Shown: positions 28,857 to 37,728, counted from the first letter of the stretch. The stretch: DNA of 46,785 nt from Hyphomonadaceae bacterium (GCA_022844475.1 JALHLR010000031.1:1-46785), one strand, 5' to 3'. Numbers and translations: made by a program. The notes: generated by a model not told the origin, from the sequence alone.

Positions 28857-28870
28857 CGCCCTGATCAGGG

Positions 28871-29620
28871 CTACCCGGCCAGCCGCGCCATCTCTGCATC
28901 CGAAATCTCGTAATTGCCGTAGACGTTCTGCACGTCGTCGCAGTCCTCGAGCTCTTCGAGCATCTTCATGAGCTTGTCGGCATTCTCGCCTTCGACCTGC
29001 ACCGTGTTGACGGGCTTCCAGATCAGGGCGGTCGACGTCGCGGCCGTCTTGATCTTGCCCTCCAGCGCCGACGCCACCTCTGCAAGATCGGCGCGCGCCG
29101 TATATATGTAGTGACCCTCTTCGTCGCTCGACACGTCGGATGCGCCGGCATCCAGCGCGGCCTCCATGATCGCGTCTTCAGTACCCGCGCTCAGCGGATA
29201 AACGATCTCGCCGACATGTTCGAAGCCCGACGAGACGGCGCCCGTCTGACCGAGATTCCCACCATGATGCGTGAACGCCGTGCGCACGTCCGTCGCCGCG
29301 CGGTTCTTGTTGTCGGTCGAGCACTCGACGATCAGACCGACGCCACCAGGCGCAAAGCCCTCATAGCGGATCGCCTCGTAGTTCGTGGCGTCGCCGCCAG
29401 CACCCTTGTCGATCGCCCGCTGGATGTTGTCCTTCGGCATCGACGCCGCCTTGGCGTTGTTCACCGCAAGGCGCAGGCGCGGATTGAAGTTCACGTCCGC
29501 CATGCCGCTCTTGGCAGCCACCGTGATCTCTTTCGCCAGCTTGGAGAACAGCTTTGCCTTGGCCTTGTCGGCCTTGCCCTTGCGGTGCTGGATGTTGGCC
29601 CATTTGCTGTGGCCGGCCAT
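28871..29620 (-). CDS. YebC/PmpR family regulatory protein
   Basis: 249 residues, start MAGHSKWANIQHRKGKADKAKAKLF, which is the near-invariant YebC N-terminus. It continues with SKLAKEITVAAK, PRLRLAVNNAKAASMPKDNIQRAIDKG and the acidic C-terminal MLEELEDCDDVQNVYGNYEI. The family binds DNA or ribosomes and has been linked to ribosome rescue at polyproline stretches and to transcriptional control. The open frame upstream is not coding. Divergent from tesB with a 293-base gap. Confidence 0.97.
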   Translation of the reverse strand: MAGHSKWANIQHRKGKADKAKAKLFSKLAKEITVAAKSGMADVNFNPRLRLAVNNAKAASMPKDNIQRAIDKGAGGDATNYEAIRYEGFAPGGVGLIVECSTDNKNRAATDVRTAFTHHGGNLGQTGAVSSGFEHVGEIVYPLSAGTEDAIMEAALDAGASDVSSDEEGHYIYTARADLAEVASALEGKIKTAATSTALIWKPVNTVQVEGENADKLMKMLEELEDCDDVQNVYGNYEISDAEMARLAG

Positions 29621-29802
29621 GGGGTATCTCTCGAATGAGGATGGAGTGGCCGTCCGGATACCCCACCGCCCCGGACCGACGCAAGCGTTTGGGCGTCCCT
29701 GCCATAGTGGCCTGCGCACGATCAGGGCGATCCGCCACCCCGCACCAGGGACGATCAGTATGGAAGGGATCCAAAGCTGAGAGCTTCGTGGCGGCCGCAA
29801 GG

Positions 29803-29854
29803 CGCCTTTTTGGGGAGTTCGCAAAAAGGCGGCTGGGGGTTTATACCTGCCGCC
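29803..29854 (+). promoter_or_regulatory. Structured leader in front of tesB with mutually exclusive hairpins
   Basis: The 293-base gap between the divergent yebC and tesB genes contains CGCCTTTTTG (29803-29812) paired with CAAAAAGGCG (29822-29831), a perfect 10-base stem with a nine-base loop. GGCGGC (29828-29833) can instead pair with GCCGCC (29849-29854); the two stems share 29828-29831, so they exclude one another. No poly-T tail follows either. An attenuation or regulatory leader is possible; I cannot name a class. Confidence 0.4.
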
Positions 29855-29913
29855 ACAACTGCTCTCGACCAGGCCGGTGCAAGGCAGGTCCCTCCTCCCA
29901 CGAGATTGGCATC

Positions 29914-30810
29914 ATGACTGACGCAACCCCCTTCGCAACCGATCCCGTCGCAGACCTGGTCGCCCTGCTCGACCTCGAACGGATCGAGGTGAACCTGTTT
30001 CGCGGCCAGTCGCCCGACGATGGCGTGAAGCGCGTGTTTGGCGGCCAGGTGATCGCGCAGGCGCTGGTCGCCGCCTACCGCACCGTCGAGAACCGCGTCT
30101 GCCACAGCCTGCACGCCTACTTCATCCGCCCGGGCGACCCCACCGTGCCGATCCTTTACGAGGTCGACCGCGCGCGCGACGGCAAGAGCTTCACCACCCG
30201 ACGCGTCACCGCCGTCCAGCACGGCGAGCAGATCTTCAACCTCGCCGCATCTTTCCAGGTCCCCGAGGAAGGCTTCACTCACCAGTCACCCATGCCCGCC
30301 GTGAGGATGCCCGCCGAGCTGAAGTCAGAAGACGAACTCCGCGCCATGGCGAAAGACCACATCCCCAAGGAACTCCAGAAGCAGTTCGCGCGCCCACGCC
30401 CCATCGAGCTCAAGCCCGTCGATCCGCGCCAGATGATCTCGCCGGCGAAGACAGAGCCGAAGAAGCAGATGTGGATGAAAGTCCGCGGCCCCGTCGACCC
30501 GAACAATTTTGCCCTGCAGCAATGCCTGCTCGCCTACGCCTCCGACATGGGCATCCTCGATACCGCCACCAAGCCGCATGGCGTCAACTGGTTCACCGGC
30601 GGCGTGCAGATGGCGAGCCTCGACCACTCGATGTGGTTCCACGAGCCGTTCGACATCTCGAACTGGCTTCTCTATGCCATGGACTCACCTTCCGCCTCCG
30701 GCGCACGCGGCTTCAACCGCGGCGAGGTCTTCACGGAGGCAGGCAAGCTGGTTGCCTCGGTCACGCAGGAAGGCCTGATGCGGCCTCGCGAGGCAAAGTT
30801 CAAGAACTGA
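29914..30810 (+). CDS. tesB: Acyl-CoA thioesterase II
   Basis: 298 residues, the usual TesB double hot-dog length. Matches include FRGQSPDDGVKRVFGGQVIAQALVAAYRTV, SLHAYFIRPGDPTVPILYEVDRARDGKSFTTRRVTAVQHGEQIFNLAASF and in the second half SLDHSMWFHEPFDI and LYAMDSPSASGARGFNRGEVFTEAGKLVASVTQEGLMR. It hydrolyses medium- and long-chain acyl-CoA. The ATG at 29914 has no strong Shine-Dalgarno (GAGA only). The leader contains the hairpins listed above. Confidence 0.95.
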   Translation: MTDATPFATDPVADLVALLDLERIEVNLFRGQSPDDGVKRVFGGQVIAQALVAAYRTVENRVCHSLHAYFIRPGDPTVPILYEVDRARDGKSFTTRRVTAVQHGEQIFNLAASFQVPEEGFTHQSPMPAVRMPAELKSEDELRAMAKDHIPKELQKQFARPRPIELKPVDPRQMISPAKTEPKKQMWMKVRGPVDPNNFALQQCLLAYASDMGILDTATKPHGVNWFTGGVQMASLDHSMWFHEPFDISNWLLYAMDSPSASGARGFNRGEVFTEAGKLVASVTQEGLMRPREAKFKN

Positions 30811-30933
30811 ACCGGGCCACCCCAGCCCTGCAGAACTCATTCCCACTGCGCAATCATTCCTTAAACGGCGCAACCGAGCTTGGCGCGAAGCTCCGCGCGT
30901 GGTTTGACTCGTCGGGGGCGTACGGAGACCGTG

Positions 30934-31833
30934 ATGATGCGCGTGACAGCGTCCCTCTCGCTATTTGCGCTGCTGGCTGCCTGCAGCGCCGCGCCCTCCG
31001 ATCCCAACGCCAGTTCCGCGATGGTGACGCCTTCGACCGCCGGCCTCACGTCCGGCCCGGGTGAAACACAGCCGCCGGCGCTCGACATCCCTGCCAAGCC
31101 GGCCCCCGCCGCCGAAGCGCCCGCCCCCGAAGCGCCGGTCGAACCGGCCCCATCCCACGTCGCGCTCAAATACCTGATCGGCGACGTCGATCCCGCCAGC
31201 GATCCGAAATTCGCGCGCATCCCGGAAAAATACATCGGCGGCTCGCGCGTCTGGGGCCACAAGGACGCGGTCGATGCCTTCGTGCGCATGGCGGAGGACG
31301 CCGAACAGAACGGCTACAAGCTCAAGATCGTCTCCGCCTTCCGTTCATTCTCCGACCAGAAGCGGATCTGGGAGGACAAGTGGACCGGGAAGACGCTGGT
31401 CGGCGGCAAGAAGCTCAACACGTTCATTCCGGATCCGGCAGCCCGCGCGAAGAAGATCCTCGAATTCTCCTCCATGCCGGGCACCTCGCGCCACCACTGG
31501 GGCACCGACTTCGACTTCAACAGCCTCGAGAACAGCTACTTCACCAACAACAAGGACGGCCGCCGCATCTATGACTGGCTGGTCAACCACGCCGCCAATT
31601 ATGGCTTCTGCCAAGTCTACACCTCCAAGAAAGGCGAAGGCGCGCGTCCCACCGGCTACGAAGAAGAAAAATGGCACTGGTCCTACGCGCCGGTGGCGTC
31701 ATGGTATCTCAGGCAGTATCCGATCGACGTCGGATATGAGCGCCTCACCGGCTTCCTTGGCTCCGAGACCGCGCAACAGATCGGCGTGATCCCCAACTAC
31801 GTGCAGGGCATCAATCCGGAGTGCGTGCAGTAG
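30934..31833 (+). CDS. D-alanyl-D-alanine carboxypeptidase (M15/VanY) lipoprotein
   Basis: 299 residues. GGAG precedes the first of two ATGs at 30934. Signal with lipobox LLAAC (Cys17), then a long Pro/Ala-rich linker (about 25-75). The zinc site is SRHHWGTDFD (His187, Asp194 in the S-x-H-x-x-G-x-x-x-D pattern) and EEKWHWSY (Glu245 catalytic base, His248). It cleaves the terminal D-Ala or related peptides of peptidoglycan at the cell surface. The linker suggests it reaches across the periplasm from the inner or outer membrane. Confidence 0.92.
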   Translation: MMRVTASLSLFALLAACSAAPSDPNASSAMVTPSTAGLTSGPGETQPPALDIPAKPAPAAEAPAPEAPVEPAPSHVALKYLIGDVDPASDPKFARIPEKYIGGSRVWGHKDAVDAFVRMAEDAEQNGYKLKIVSAFRSFSDQKRIWEDKWTGKTLVGGKKLNTFIPDPAARAKKILEFSSMPGTSRHHWGTDFDFNSLENSYFTNNKDGRRIYDWLVNHAANYGFCQVYTSKKGEGARPTGYEEEKWHWSYAPVASWYLRQYPIDVGYERLTGFLGSETAQQIGVIPNYVQGINPECVQ

Positions 31834-31918
31834 GCGATGCGCTTGATCGGCGGCGCCGAACCGTGCACCCTGATCGACGCTCGGGATGGGGTGATCGACG
31901 ATGAGCACACACGTCGCG

Positions 31919-32020
31919 GGAGTCATTCTCGAGCTTGACCCGAGAGTGTTTCTTCTCTTCGGTCATGCGGAACGGTCCTTCACGAAGACAGGTTCTCGGG
32001 TCAAGCCCGAGAAAGTCTCC
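31919..32020. repeat. Pair of inverted REP-like palindromic repeats
   Basis: Two copies of a roughly 28-base element in opposite orientation: TCTCGAGCTTGACCCGAGA (31928-31946) and, as its near-reverse complement, TTCTCGGGTCAAGCCCGAGAA (31993-32013; a perfect eight-base stem around TCAAG). They share CTTGACCCGAGA and enclose about 45 bases. The element has the form of dispersed alphaproteobacterial palindromic repeats (TCTCGGGCTTGACCCGAGA type). It lies between the VanY gene and the start of the secreted protein gene; no similar copy was found elsewhere in the window by eye. Confidence 0.55.
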
Positions 32021-32056
32021 GTAGAGCATCGCGAAGAGCCGAGACGAGGTCTTCGT

Positions 32057-32980
32057 GTGGTCGTTTTCCTCGCGGTTTTCGCCCTCGCAACCCTGCCCGC
32101 CCTCGCACAACCCTCGCCGATCCCGCGCACCGGCGACGGACGCCCGGATTTCCACGGCTACTGGTTCACCGGATTCATCACGCCGATGGAGCGGCCCGAC
32201 GGGATCACCAGCCTCGCCGTTGCACCCGGGGACGCCGCCAGCCTCGTTGCAAGACTTATGGAGGATCTGGACGAAGGCGAGGTCTACGATCCCGAGTTCG
32301 ACAGCAACTCCATCGCGCCTGCCCTGCTCGATATGAATGGCGAGCTGCGTTCGTCGCGGATTGTCGCCCCCCCAGACGGCCAGCTGCCGCTCACCGCGCT
32401 CGCGAAAGCCGCGCTGGACGGCGAGGAGTCAGGCTTCGACAACCCGGAAAATCGCCCGCCGCCCGAACGCTGTATCGAAGGCCTCGTCAACGCGCCGCTT
32501 GCTTCGTCCTTCCTGATGGTCCCGCTCCAGCTGGTGCAGACGCGCGATGCGGTCGTGATGATGATGGAGGACATGGAGCCCGCCCGCATCGTCACCCTGA
32601 CCACGCCGCCCCGCCCCGACGCCCTACGAACACGAAGCGGCCAGTCCCGCGGCCGGTGGGAAGGCGATACGCTGGTCGTCGAGACAGACCGCTTCAACAT
32701 AGCCGCCAAACAGGGCATCACCTGGAGCGGCGGCGCGTTCATCACCTCAGACAGCAAGGTGATCGAGCGCTTCACCCTCACCAGCACCGACACGCTGCTC
32801 TATCAGTTCACCGTCGAGGACCTGTCGGTGTACACAAAACCCTGGCGCGCCGAATACATGTTCAAACGCATCCGCCGCCCCGCCTACGAGTACGCCTGCC
32901 ACGAAGCCAACCACGCGCTGGTCCACATCCTGCTGGCGGCACGGTTAGGCAAGCAGGAGATAAAGCTGTCCGCCCAATGA
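32057..32980 (+). CDS. Secreted protein of an uncharacterised family, copy 1
   Basis: About 307 residues from a GTG at 32057 that has GAGG seven bases upstream and starts directly with the signal peptide MVVFLAVFALATLPALAQ. The frame is open to 31901, but that stretch crosses the palindromic repeat. Mature features: DGRPDFHGYWFTGFITP at the start, RWEGDTLVVETDRFN, ITSDSKVIERFTLTSTDTLLYQFTVEDLSVYTKPWRAE and the ending YEYACHEANHALVHILLAAR. These match the paralogue at 44016-45044. The family is widespread but unassigned; function unknown. It overlaps the next gene's ATG by four bases. Confidence 0.82.
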   Translation: MVVFLAVFALATLPALAQPSPIPRTGDGRPDFHGYWFTGFITPMERPDGITSLAVAPGDAASLVARLMEDLDEGEVYDPEFDSNSIAPALLDMNGELRSSRIVAPPDGQLPLTALAKAALDGEESGFDNPENRPPPERCIEGLVNAPLASSFLMVPLQLVQTRDAVVMMMEDMEPARIVTLTTPPRPDALRTRSGQSRGRWEGDTLVVETDRFNIAAKQGITWSGGAFITSDSKVIERFTLTSTDTLLYQFTVEDLSVYTKPWRAEYMFKRIRRPAYEYACHEANHALVHILLAARLGKQEIKLSAQ

Positions 32981-33702
32981 TGACGGCGCAGCAGATACTC
33001 GTCGTGCTCGACGATGCATGCCGGCGCAACTCCTTTCCCATGCTCGACAATGACCACGTCTTCGCCGCCGCGACGCGGCTGTCGCTCTATCGCTCCGCGG
33101 AAGACTGGGCGATGACGATCGAGGTGTTCGGCTTCAGCCCACATGCAGGCATGCCGTACACGTGTCTCTATACATTCGGCAGCACTATCGAACGGACGAA
33201 GATGGCGAGCGACTTTGTTACGCCTGATGCGTTCGAGGCCTACCTTCATGCGAACCCGCACAACGAGATGACCTTCATCCACCCTGTCGATGCGCTCGAC
33301 ATCGGCAACGCGGAGGAGGTGCTCGAAAGCTCGTCCCTCGTCTTGCGCGGCACGATGCTTCCCGTGCCGACGCTCGCGGAGATTGCGGAAGCCGGCATCA
33401 CGCCGTCCGACCCTCAGCGTGTCATGGCCTTCGAACTGTGCCGTTGGCTCGCCGCCGACGATCGCGACCTCGTGCTGGCTAGCAATGCAGAGCGGCGACA
33501 GAACATTCCGCCAGCCCTCCAGCAGATCTTCTGGCTTGAGGAATGGAACCATCCAGATCTCGCTAGCGGCAAGGTCGCCAGCAATTCCCAGGCTTTTCGC
33601 CAGCTCGCCGCCGTGCTGGAAACCGGCAGCCTATCGCGCTATCGCCCGACTGTTCCGCCGAACACGCATTGGTCGTTCTGGCCCGAAGGCGCCGCACTCT
33701 AG
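32977..33702 (+). CDS. DUF7003-like protein
   Basis: 241 residues, starting ATGATG with the first ATG overlapping the previous stop (ATGA), so translationally coupled. Features are ILVVLDDACRRNSFPMLDNDHVFAAATRLSLYRSAEDWAMTIEVFGFSPHAG, then HANPHNEMTFIHPVDA and a C-terminal LQQIFWLEEWNHPDLASG; this looks like the DUF7003 family, found in many environmental bacteria, but that naming is from memory. No signal or membrane segment. Role unknown. It is not clear why a cytoplasmic protein is coupled to a secreted one. Confidence 0.72.
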   Translation: MMTAQQILVVLDDACRRNSFPMLDNDHVFAAATRLSLYRSAEDWAMTIEVFGFSPHAGMPYTCLYTFGSTIERTKMASDFVTPDAFEAYLHANPHNEMTFIHPVDALDIGNAEEVLESSSLVLRGTMLPVPTLAEIAEAGITPSDPQRVMAFELCRWLAADDRDLVLASNAERRQNIPPALQQIFWLEEWNHPDLASGKVASNSQAFRQLAAVLETGSLSRYRPTVPPNTHWSFWPEGAAL

Positions 33703-33740
33703 GGGTTGGCGCGCGGCGCCGCTCGCCGCATCTTCGCGGC

Positions 33741-34013
33741 ATGGGACAAAGCACCTTCTTCACCGTCGGCTACGAACGCACCCCACATCACCGCGCTTCG
33801 CGTGGGAGAAATCACGCCGTGATGGTTGTTGACGACACCCAGATCGAGCCAGAAAGGCTGGCCCGCGAACTCTGCGAGGATGTCGAACGGATTTCCAGAA
33901 ATCCCAGTGCTCGATGGTCGCGATTGCGCGCAGGTCGACCTAAGCGCGGCAATAACTCCCCGCTACCCGGATTGATGTTCGCGGTGGTGTCGCAGGACGA
34001 GACAGATCTGTGA
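33741..34013 (+). pseudogene. Possible DUF488 fragment
   Basis: The frame reads MGQSTFFTVGYERTP, which resembles the first strand of DUF488 proteins (FTIGYERT), and then goes into sequence with no DUF488 match (HAVMVVDDTQIEPERLARELCEDVERISRNP). There is no good ribosome-binding site. It may be a truncated, rearranged remnant; it may also be noise. The surrounding 33703-34067 has no other supported gene. Confidence 0.2.
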
Positions 34014-34067
34014 GGTTTGCGAGCTTGGCGCCGGCATTGCCAGATGCCGGCGCGGCTGCGCGCCTAA

Positions 34068-34418
34068 ATGTCGAAGATATCCATGAGCCGGGAGCATCGC
34101 TTTCCGCCCGTTGCACGTGTCGATGGGGCCTTTCGATCTCAACTGGAGAACCCCACGTTTTCCATCACGAAATGGGCAAGTCATCGTGCCGGCGAGTTCG
34201 CCTTCACGGGCGCAGCGGCGACTCTGATCGGGGTCGGGCTTCGCGTCGCCGCGGCGTTTGCAATGCTGATCAACGTCTTCGAGGCGAAGTGGGCCCTTCC
34301 CTGGAACGCAGTCGCGGTGATTGCGGGGCTGGCGACCGGGGTCTCTACGCTGGGCCCTTGCATCGTTGAACGATCGCTGATGTCCGAACCGCCGTGGCGG
34401 ATTCCCCGCGCGTCGTGA
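34068..34418 (+). CDS. Possible small membrane protein
   Basis: 116 residues with two hydrophobic segments (GAAATLIGVGLRVAAAFAMLINVF and WNAVAVIAGLATGVSTLGPCIV). Alternative ATG at 34083 without the first five residues. No Shine-Dalgarno for either, no family recognised. Convergent with the lipoprotein gene six bases away. Confidence 0.4.
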   Translation: MSKISMSREHRFPPVARVDGAFRSQLENPTFSITKWASHRAGEFAFTGAAATLIGVGLRVAAAFAMLINVFEAKWALPWNAVAVIAGLATGVSTLGPCIVERSLMSEPPWRIPRAS

Positions 34419-34424
34419 CCGCCA

Positions 34425-34751
34425 CTATTTCTTCGCGGCGGCGGGGGGGAGCCAGTCCGTTACGGACTCCGCATCCAGCTCCGGTGCTTCGGCTTCGCCC
34501 TCGTCAATGTCGGTGCGTCCCGCTACGACCACGCGATCGCCCAGCTCAACCTTTGCGCCAGTCTCGCCGACGTCGACCAACAGCAGCCGGCCGCTGGTTT
34601 CCAGCAGAAAGTCGCCGTCCGCCTCGACCGACAGCACGGTGCCCTTGAACGTCATGGCCTGATCAGAGGGGGTGAGATCCGAAAGGGCGTACATGCCGGT
34701 GTGGCTGCATGCGGCGGTGAGCAGCAGCGGGGCCATAAGGATGGGTTTCAT
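34425..34751 (-). CDS. Small lipoprotein, probable OB-fold
   Basis: 108 residues. AAGGGGC precedes the ATG; the signal ends with LLTAAC (Cys15). The remainder, MTFKGTVLSVEADGDFLLETSGRLLLVDVGETGAKVELGDRVVVAGR, is a beta-barrel of about 50 residues with the spacing of a small periplasmic OB-fold (nucleic-acid or cation-binding YgiW-like), followed by an acidic C-terminal tail. Function unknown. Confidence 0.78.
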   Translation of the reverse strand: MKPILMAPLLLTAACSHTGMYALSDLTPSDQAMTFKGTVLSVEADGDFLLETSGRLLLVDVGETGAKVELGDRVVVAGRTDIDEGEAEAPELDAESVTDWLPPAAAKK

Positions 34752-34993
34752 GCGCTCGCGCCCCTTGGCTGGTTGGACCGTCGATGTGGGGCGGCGTTCC
34801 GGCGCAACAAGGGAGGACGGTCGCGCGACGGATCACAAGATCGGCACCGATCCGCCGCCAGCCGGCCTCAGCGGCTCAGCAACGCGGCGGCTCATGAACA
34901 ACTCCGCCGTCAGCAAAACATGACGCGCGGACAGCGATGGTCAGAATCCGTCTTTCAGGCATCGCCCCAGGAGACGGGACTTGCTCAACCGGC
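34752..34993. other. Intergenic stretch, no gene
   Basis: This 242-base gap lies between two minus-strand genes. Apart from the ribosome-binding site of the lipoprotein gene next to 34751, I see no repeat, hairpin with tail or start region that can be supported. Confidence 0.5.
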
Positions 34994-35641
34994 TCAGTCA
35001 GGCGCCGCTGTCGCGATCGCTTCAAGCAAGCGAACGCGTGTCAGCCTCTGGTTGTCCCAATCGAAGGGCCACGGTGACTCTCGGCCACAGAGCGTCGCAT
35101 CGCTCTGCTGGGCTAGCCACACCCTGAGCGCCTCGCGCGTCTTGAACACTGCCTCCGCGAACAGCTGGCCATCATGGACGGGACCATAGATATAACCCTC
35201 GTCGCCACGGCCCAATCCCATCCCGCAATAGTCGCGATGCGAATACGCCACCGTGACACCCCGGTCGAGCGCGTCGACGACCTGGCCGGCAAGCGCTGCA
35301 CCATAAGGTGTCGGGTCGTTCACACCAGCATTGTGGGCGACCGCCTCGGCGAGAAGCTCGTGCGTTATAACCTCGATCGCGTCATGGCAGCCGGGCCGCA
35401 CAATGTCGTCAAGTGACTGCGGGCTCTGTTGAGCCAACCAGCCAGCGAACGCGTTCTTGTCCGGGGTGGCGAAAACCTCCCGTGGAGACTCCTTGAGAAG
35501 TTCGTAGACGAGGCGATCGCCCTTTTTCAGCATCCAGTGCGAGCAGTAGCCCCACAATATGCGGCCATCGCGATCGAGCAGGTCGGCGACGCCGTCTGCG
35601 ATCTCCTTGCCAAACGGAAGCGCGGCAGGGGTTTGCGCCAT
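34994..35641 (-). CDS. Uncharacterised protein
   Basis: 215 residues from the ATG at 35641 (GAGG about 11 bases upstream; the frame extends to 35683). Features include LPFGKEIADGVADLLDRDGRILWGYCSHWMLKKGDRLVYELLKESPREVF, DPTPYGAALAGQVVDALDRGVTVAYSHRDYCGMGLGRGDEGYIYGPVHDG and FKTREALRVWLAQQSDATLCGRESPWPFDWDNQRLTR. The two AxWLAQQS blocks suggest an internal duplication. I do not recognise the family. No signal or membrane segment. Codon use agrees with a real gene. Confidence 0.7.
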   Translation of the reverse strand: MAQTPAALPFGKEIADGVADLLDRDGRILWGYCSHWMLKKGDRLVYELLKESPREVFATPDKNAFAGWLAQQSPQSLDDIVRPGCHDAIEVITHELLAEAVAHNAGVNDPTPYGAALAGQVVDALDRGVTVAYSHRDYCGMGLGRGDEGYIYGPVHDGQLFAEAVFKTREALRVWLAQQSDATLCGRESPWPFDWDNQRLTRVRLLEAIATAAPD

Positions 35642-35828
35642 GGGAGTGGTGGGTACCTCGGCAATTGGCGACTTACGCCGCAAGTGAGATTATCCCTTGA
35701 TGCGCGCCAGCGTCCAGCGAACCAAAAAGGCACCCGGAAACATCGCCGTCTGGCGAGAAAGCGTCAGTCGCGAGTGGCGGTCGGCGCGGCAGATATTGGC
35801 CGAAAAAGACATTCGACCAAACGCTTGG

Positions 35829-37262
35829 TCACGGCGTTCTCGCTGCGATTTCGCAGGTTCGATCCAGAATGAAATCGATATCAGATTGGCTGGTACGCAA
35901 GTTCATGAAGCAGGCGCGCAGCCCAATGTGTCCCTTTACCGACGCAGGCCCGAGGAATGCGTCGCCGCTGTCGACCAGCCTCTTGAGCACAGAGCGATTG
36001 CCAGCATCATCCAGGTTCCTGGCTCGGAAACACACGCAGTTGAACGTGACCGGGGCGAGCAGCTCAAGATCAGCCCTCTCTTCAATAGCGCTCGCCATAT
36101 AGGCGGCGAGATCGCTCATCCGATCGATGACTCGCACATAGGCATCAGCGCCAAATCGCTTCAACGACCACCAGACCTTCAAGGCCTTGAAACTGCGCGT
36201 GAGTTGCGGACCGTAGTTCGCGAAGTCGATGAAGTCGGGATCCTCGGACATCGTCAGATAGCTGGGCGTGGCGCTGAAGGCGTGACGAAGGTGTGCACGA
36301 TCCCGCACGAGGACACACCCAGCTTCGGCGGGACAGAACAGAAACTTGTGCGGATCTAGCGACACAGAGTCGGCCAGCCCGATAGCCGACATCTCGGCGC
36401 GATACCGCTCACTGAGCACGGTGAGCGCGCCATACGCCCCGTCGATGTGCAGCCACAGACCCTCCTGTTTGCAGAAGGCCGAGAGTTCACGAATGGGGTC
36501 GACCGACCCAGTTGTTACGGTTCCTGCGCTACCGACAACGCAAAAGGGCTTCCGTCCTTCCGCGCGATCACGCCGAACGGCCGCCTCAAGAAGGTCGATC
36601 CGCATCCGGAAGGCGGCGTCGGTTGGGATGTGACGCAAATTGTCGGTGCCAATACCGAGGATTGAGACCGCCTTGTCGATGCTCGAATGCACTTCATCGG
36701 ATGTGTAAAGAACCAGTGGCAGGCCGCTCCCCTGCAGACCGCGGGTGCGTGCATCTGGTCCAAGGGCTTGGTCGCGGGCAGCAGTGAGCCCAACAAGATT
36801 GGCAGCTGAGCCGCCGCTGGTGATGAGCCCGCCGGCCGAGCTGGGAAAGCCGTAGAGGTCAGCGAACCAGCGCACGACAGTTTGTTCTACTGCATTCGCC
36901 GAGGGCGACAGATGCCACAGATTGCAGTTTTGGCTGATCAGGCTCGCGACGGCATCAGCATACGGCGCAATGGCATTGGGGGTAGGCTGCACATAAGGAA
37001 GGAAGCGAGGATGCGCCGAGTGCGTGGCGTTTGGCACGATGACGGCTTCGAACTCCTCCAACAAATCGACGAGGCTGACGCCTGAGCGCGGCATCGGCGT
37101 CTGCATGATTTTCCGGAGGGCTGGACGGTCGAGCTCGGGATAGACTAGGCGACCTGCGACGCTGGCCAGATAGCGATTGGCGAAATCGGCAAACAGCTCC
37201 CACGCGCGTTCGTGCTCGTCTGGGCTGAACAAGAGATCTGAGGGTGGCGTTTCCAACTGCAT
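35829..37262 (-). CDS. Pyridoxal-dependent decarboxylase (group II, aromatic-amino-acid type)
   Basis: 477 residues. PLP-lysine Lys306 in SLDPHKFLFCPAEAGC, His192 in YTSDEVHSSIDKA, Asp274 in LHIDGAYGAL and GGSAANLVGLTAARD are the conserved elements of group II decarboxylases (aromatic amino acid, tyrosine, histidine or glutamate/diaminobutyrate types). HPRFLPYVQPTPNAIAPYADAVAS and the Trp at SAFCKQEGLWLHID favour aromatic L-amino-acid decarboxylases, but the exact substrate is open. Single gene, no amino-acid antiporter next to it. Confidence 0.92.
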   Translation of the reverse strand: MQLETPPSDLLFSPDEHERAWELFADFANRYLASVAGRLVYPELDRPALRKIMQTPMPRSGVSLVDLLEEFEAVIVPNATHSAHPRFLPYVQPTPNAIAPYADAVASLISQNCNLWHLSPSANAVEQTVVRWFADLYGFPSSAGGLITSGGSAANLVGLTAARDQALGPDARTRGLQGSGLPLVLYTSDEVHSSIDKAVSILGIGTDNLRHIPTDAAFRMRIDLLEAAVRRDRAEGRKPFCVVGSAGTVTTGSVDPIRELSAFCKQEGLWLHIDGAYGALTVLSERYRAEMSAIGLADSVSLDPHKFLFCPAEAGCVLVRDRAHLRHAFSATPSYLTMSEDPDFIDFANYGPQLTRSFKALKVWWSLKRFGADAYVRVIDRMSDLAAYMASAIEERADLELLAPVTFNCVCFRARNLDDAGNRSVLKRLVDSGDAFLGPASVKGHIGLRACFMNLRTSQSDIDFILDRTCEIAARTP

Positions 37263-37472
37263 CGATACTGATCCGGCGGCATTGGGGAGTGGCTCTGCAC
37301 GCCATTAGTCATCTTTGCGCAAACGTCCACACATGATCGCCCAAGCCCTCCAGTTGGGTCGCGCGCCTCCGCATTTTTCCGCGCAAACCGCTCGAGACAC
37401 GCTGCCTCCGCCGCGCCAAACGCGAACAGCCCCGCGTGCTGCCAGCCTTGCCGTTCGCGCCGCCTCGAAGCA

Positions 37473-37709
37473 GTGCGCCGAATCCTGGCTGATCCCGACA
37501 CGCGCGCCCACCGCTTCGCGGTGAAACTCGCCCGCATCGCCGCACGCAGCACCAGGGCCAACGACCCGCGCCTGTTCACCGTGCGCTGCTGGGATTGCCA
37601 CCGCCTGCTCAACCGCGGCCGGCGCTTCATCCGCGCCGGCCTGGAAATCGTCATGCCGTTGATCGAGGACGCGCTCGCCAGCTGGAATCAGAAATGCGAA
37701 CCGGGGTAG
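37473..37709 (+). CDS. Small Arg-rich protein, doubtful
   Basis: 78 residues with GTG start. RRILADPDTRAHRFAVKLARIAARSTRANDPRLFTVRCWDCHRLLNRGRRFIRAGLEIVMPLIEDALASWNQKCEPG has strong GC3 codon bias and a charged helical layout. It contains CWDCH, which fits a c-type heme motif, but without a signal peptide that is probably chance. There is no convincing ribosome-binding site. The rest of the gap 37263-37793 shows no other supported gene. Confidence 0.35.
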   Translation: MRRILADPDTRAHRFAVKLARIAARSTRANDPRLFTVRCWDCHRLLNRGRRFIRAGLEIVMPLIEDALASWNQKCEPG

Positions 37710-37728
37710 TCACGCCCCCGAAACACAA

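Noticed and set aside
37473..37709. Cytochrome c from CWDCH
   Set aside because: There is no export signal and the sequence is Arg-rich and cytoplasmic in character.
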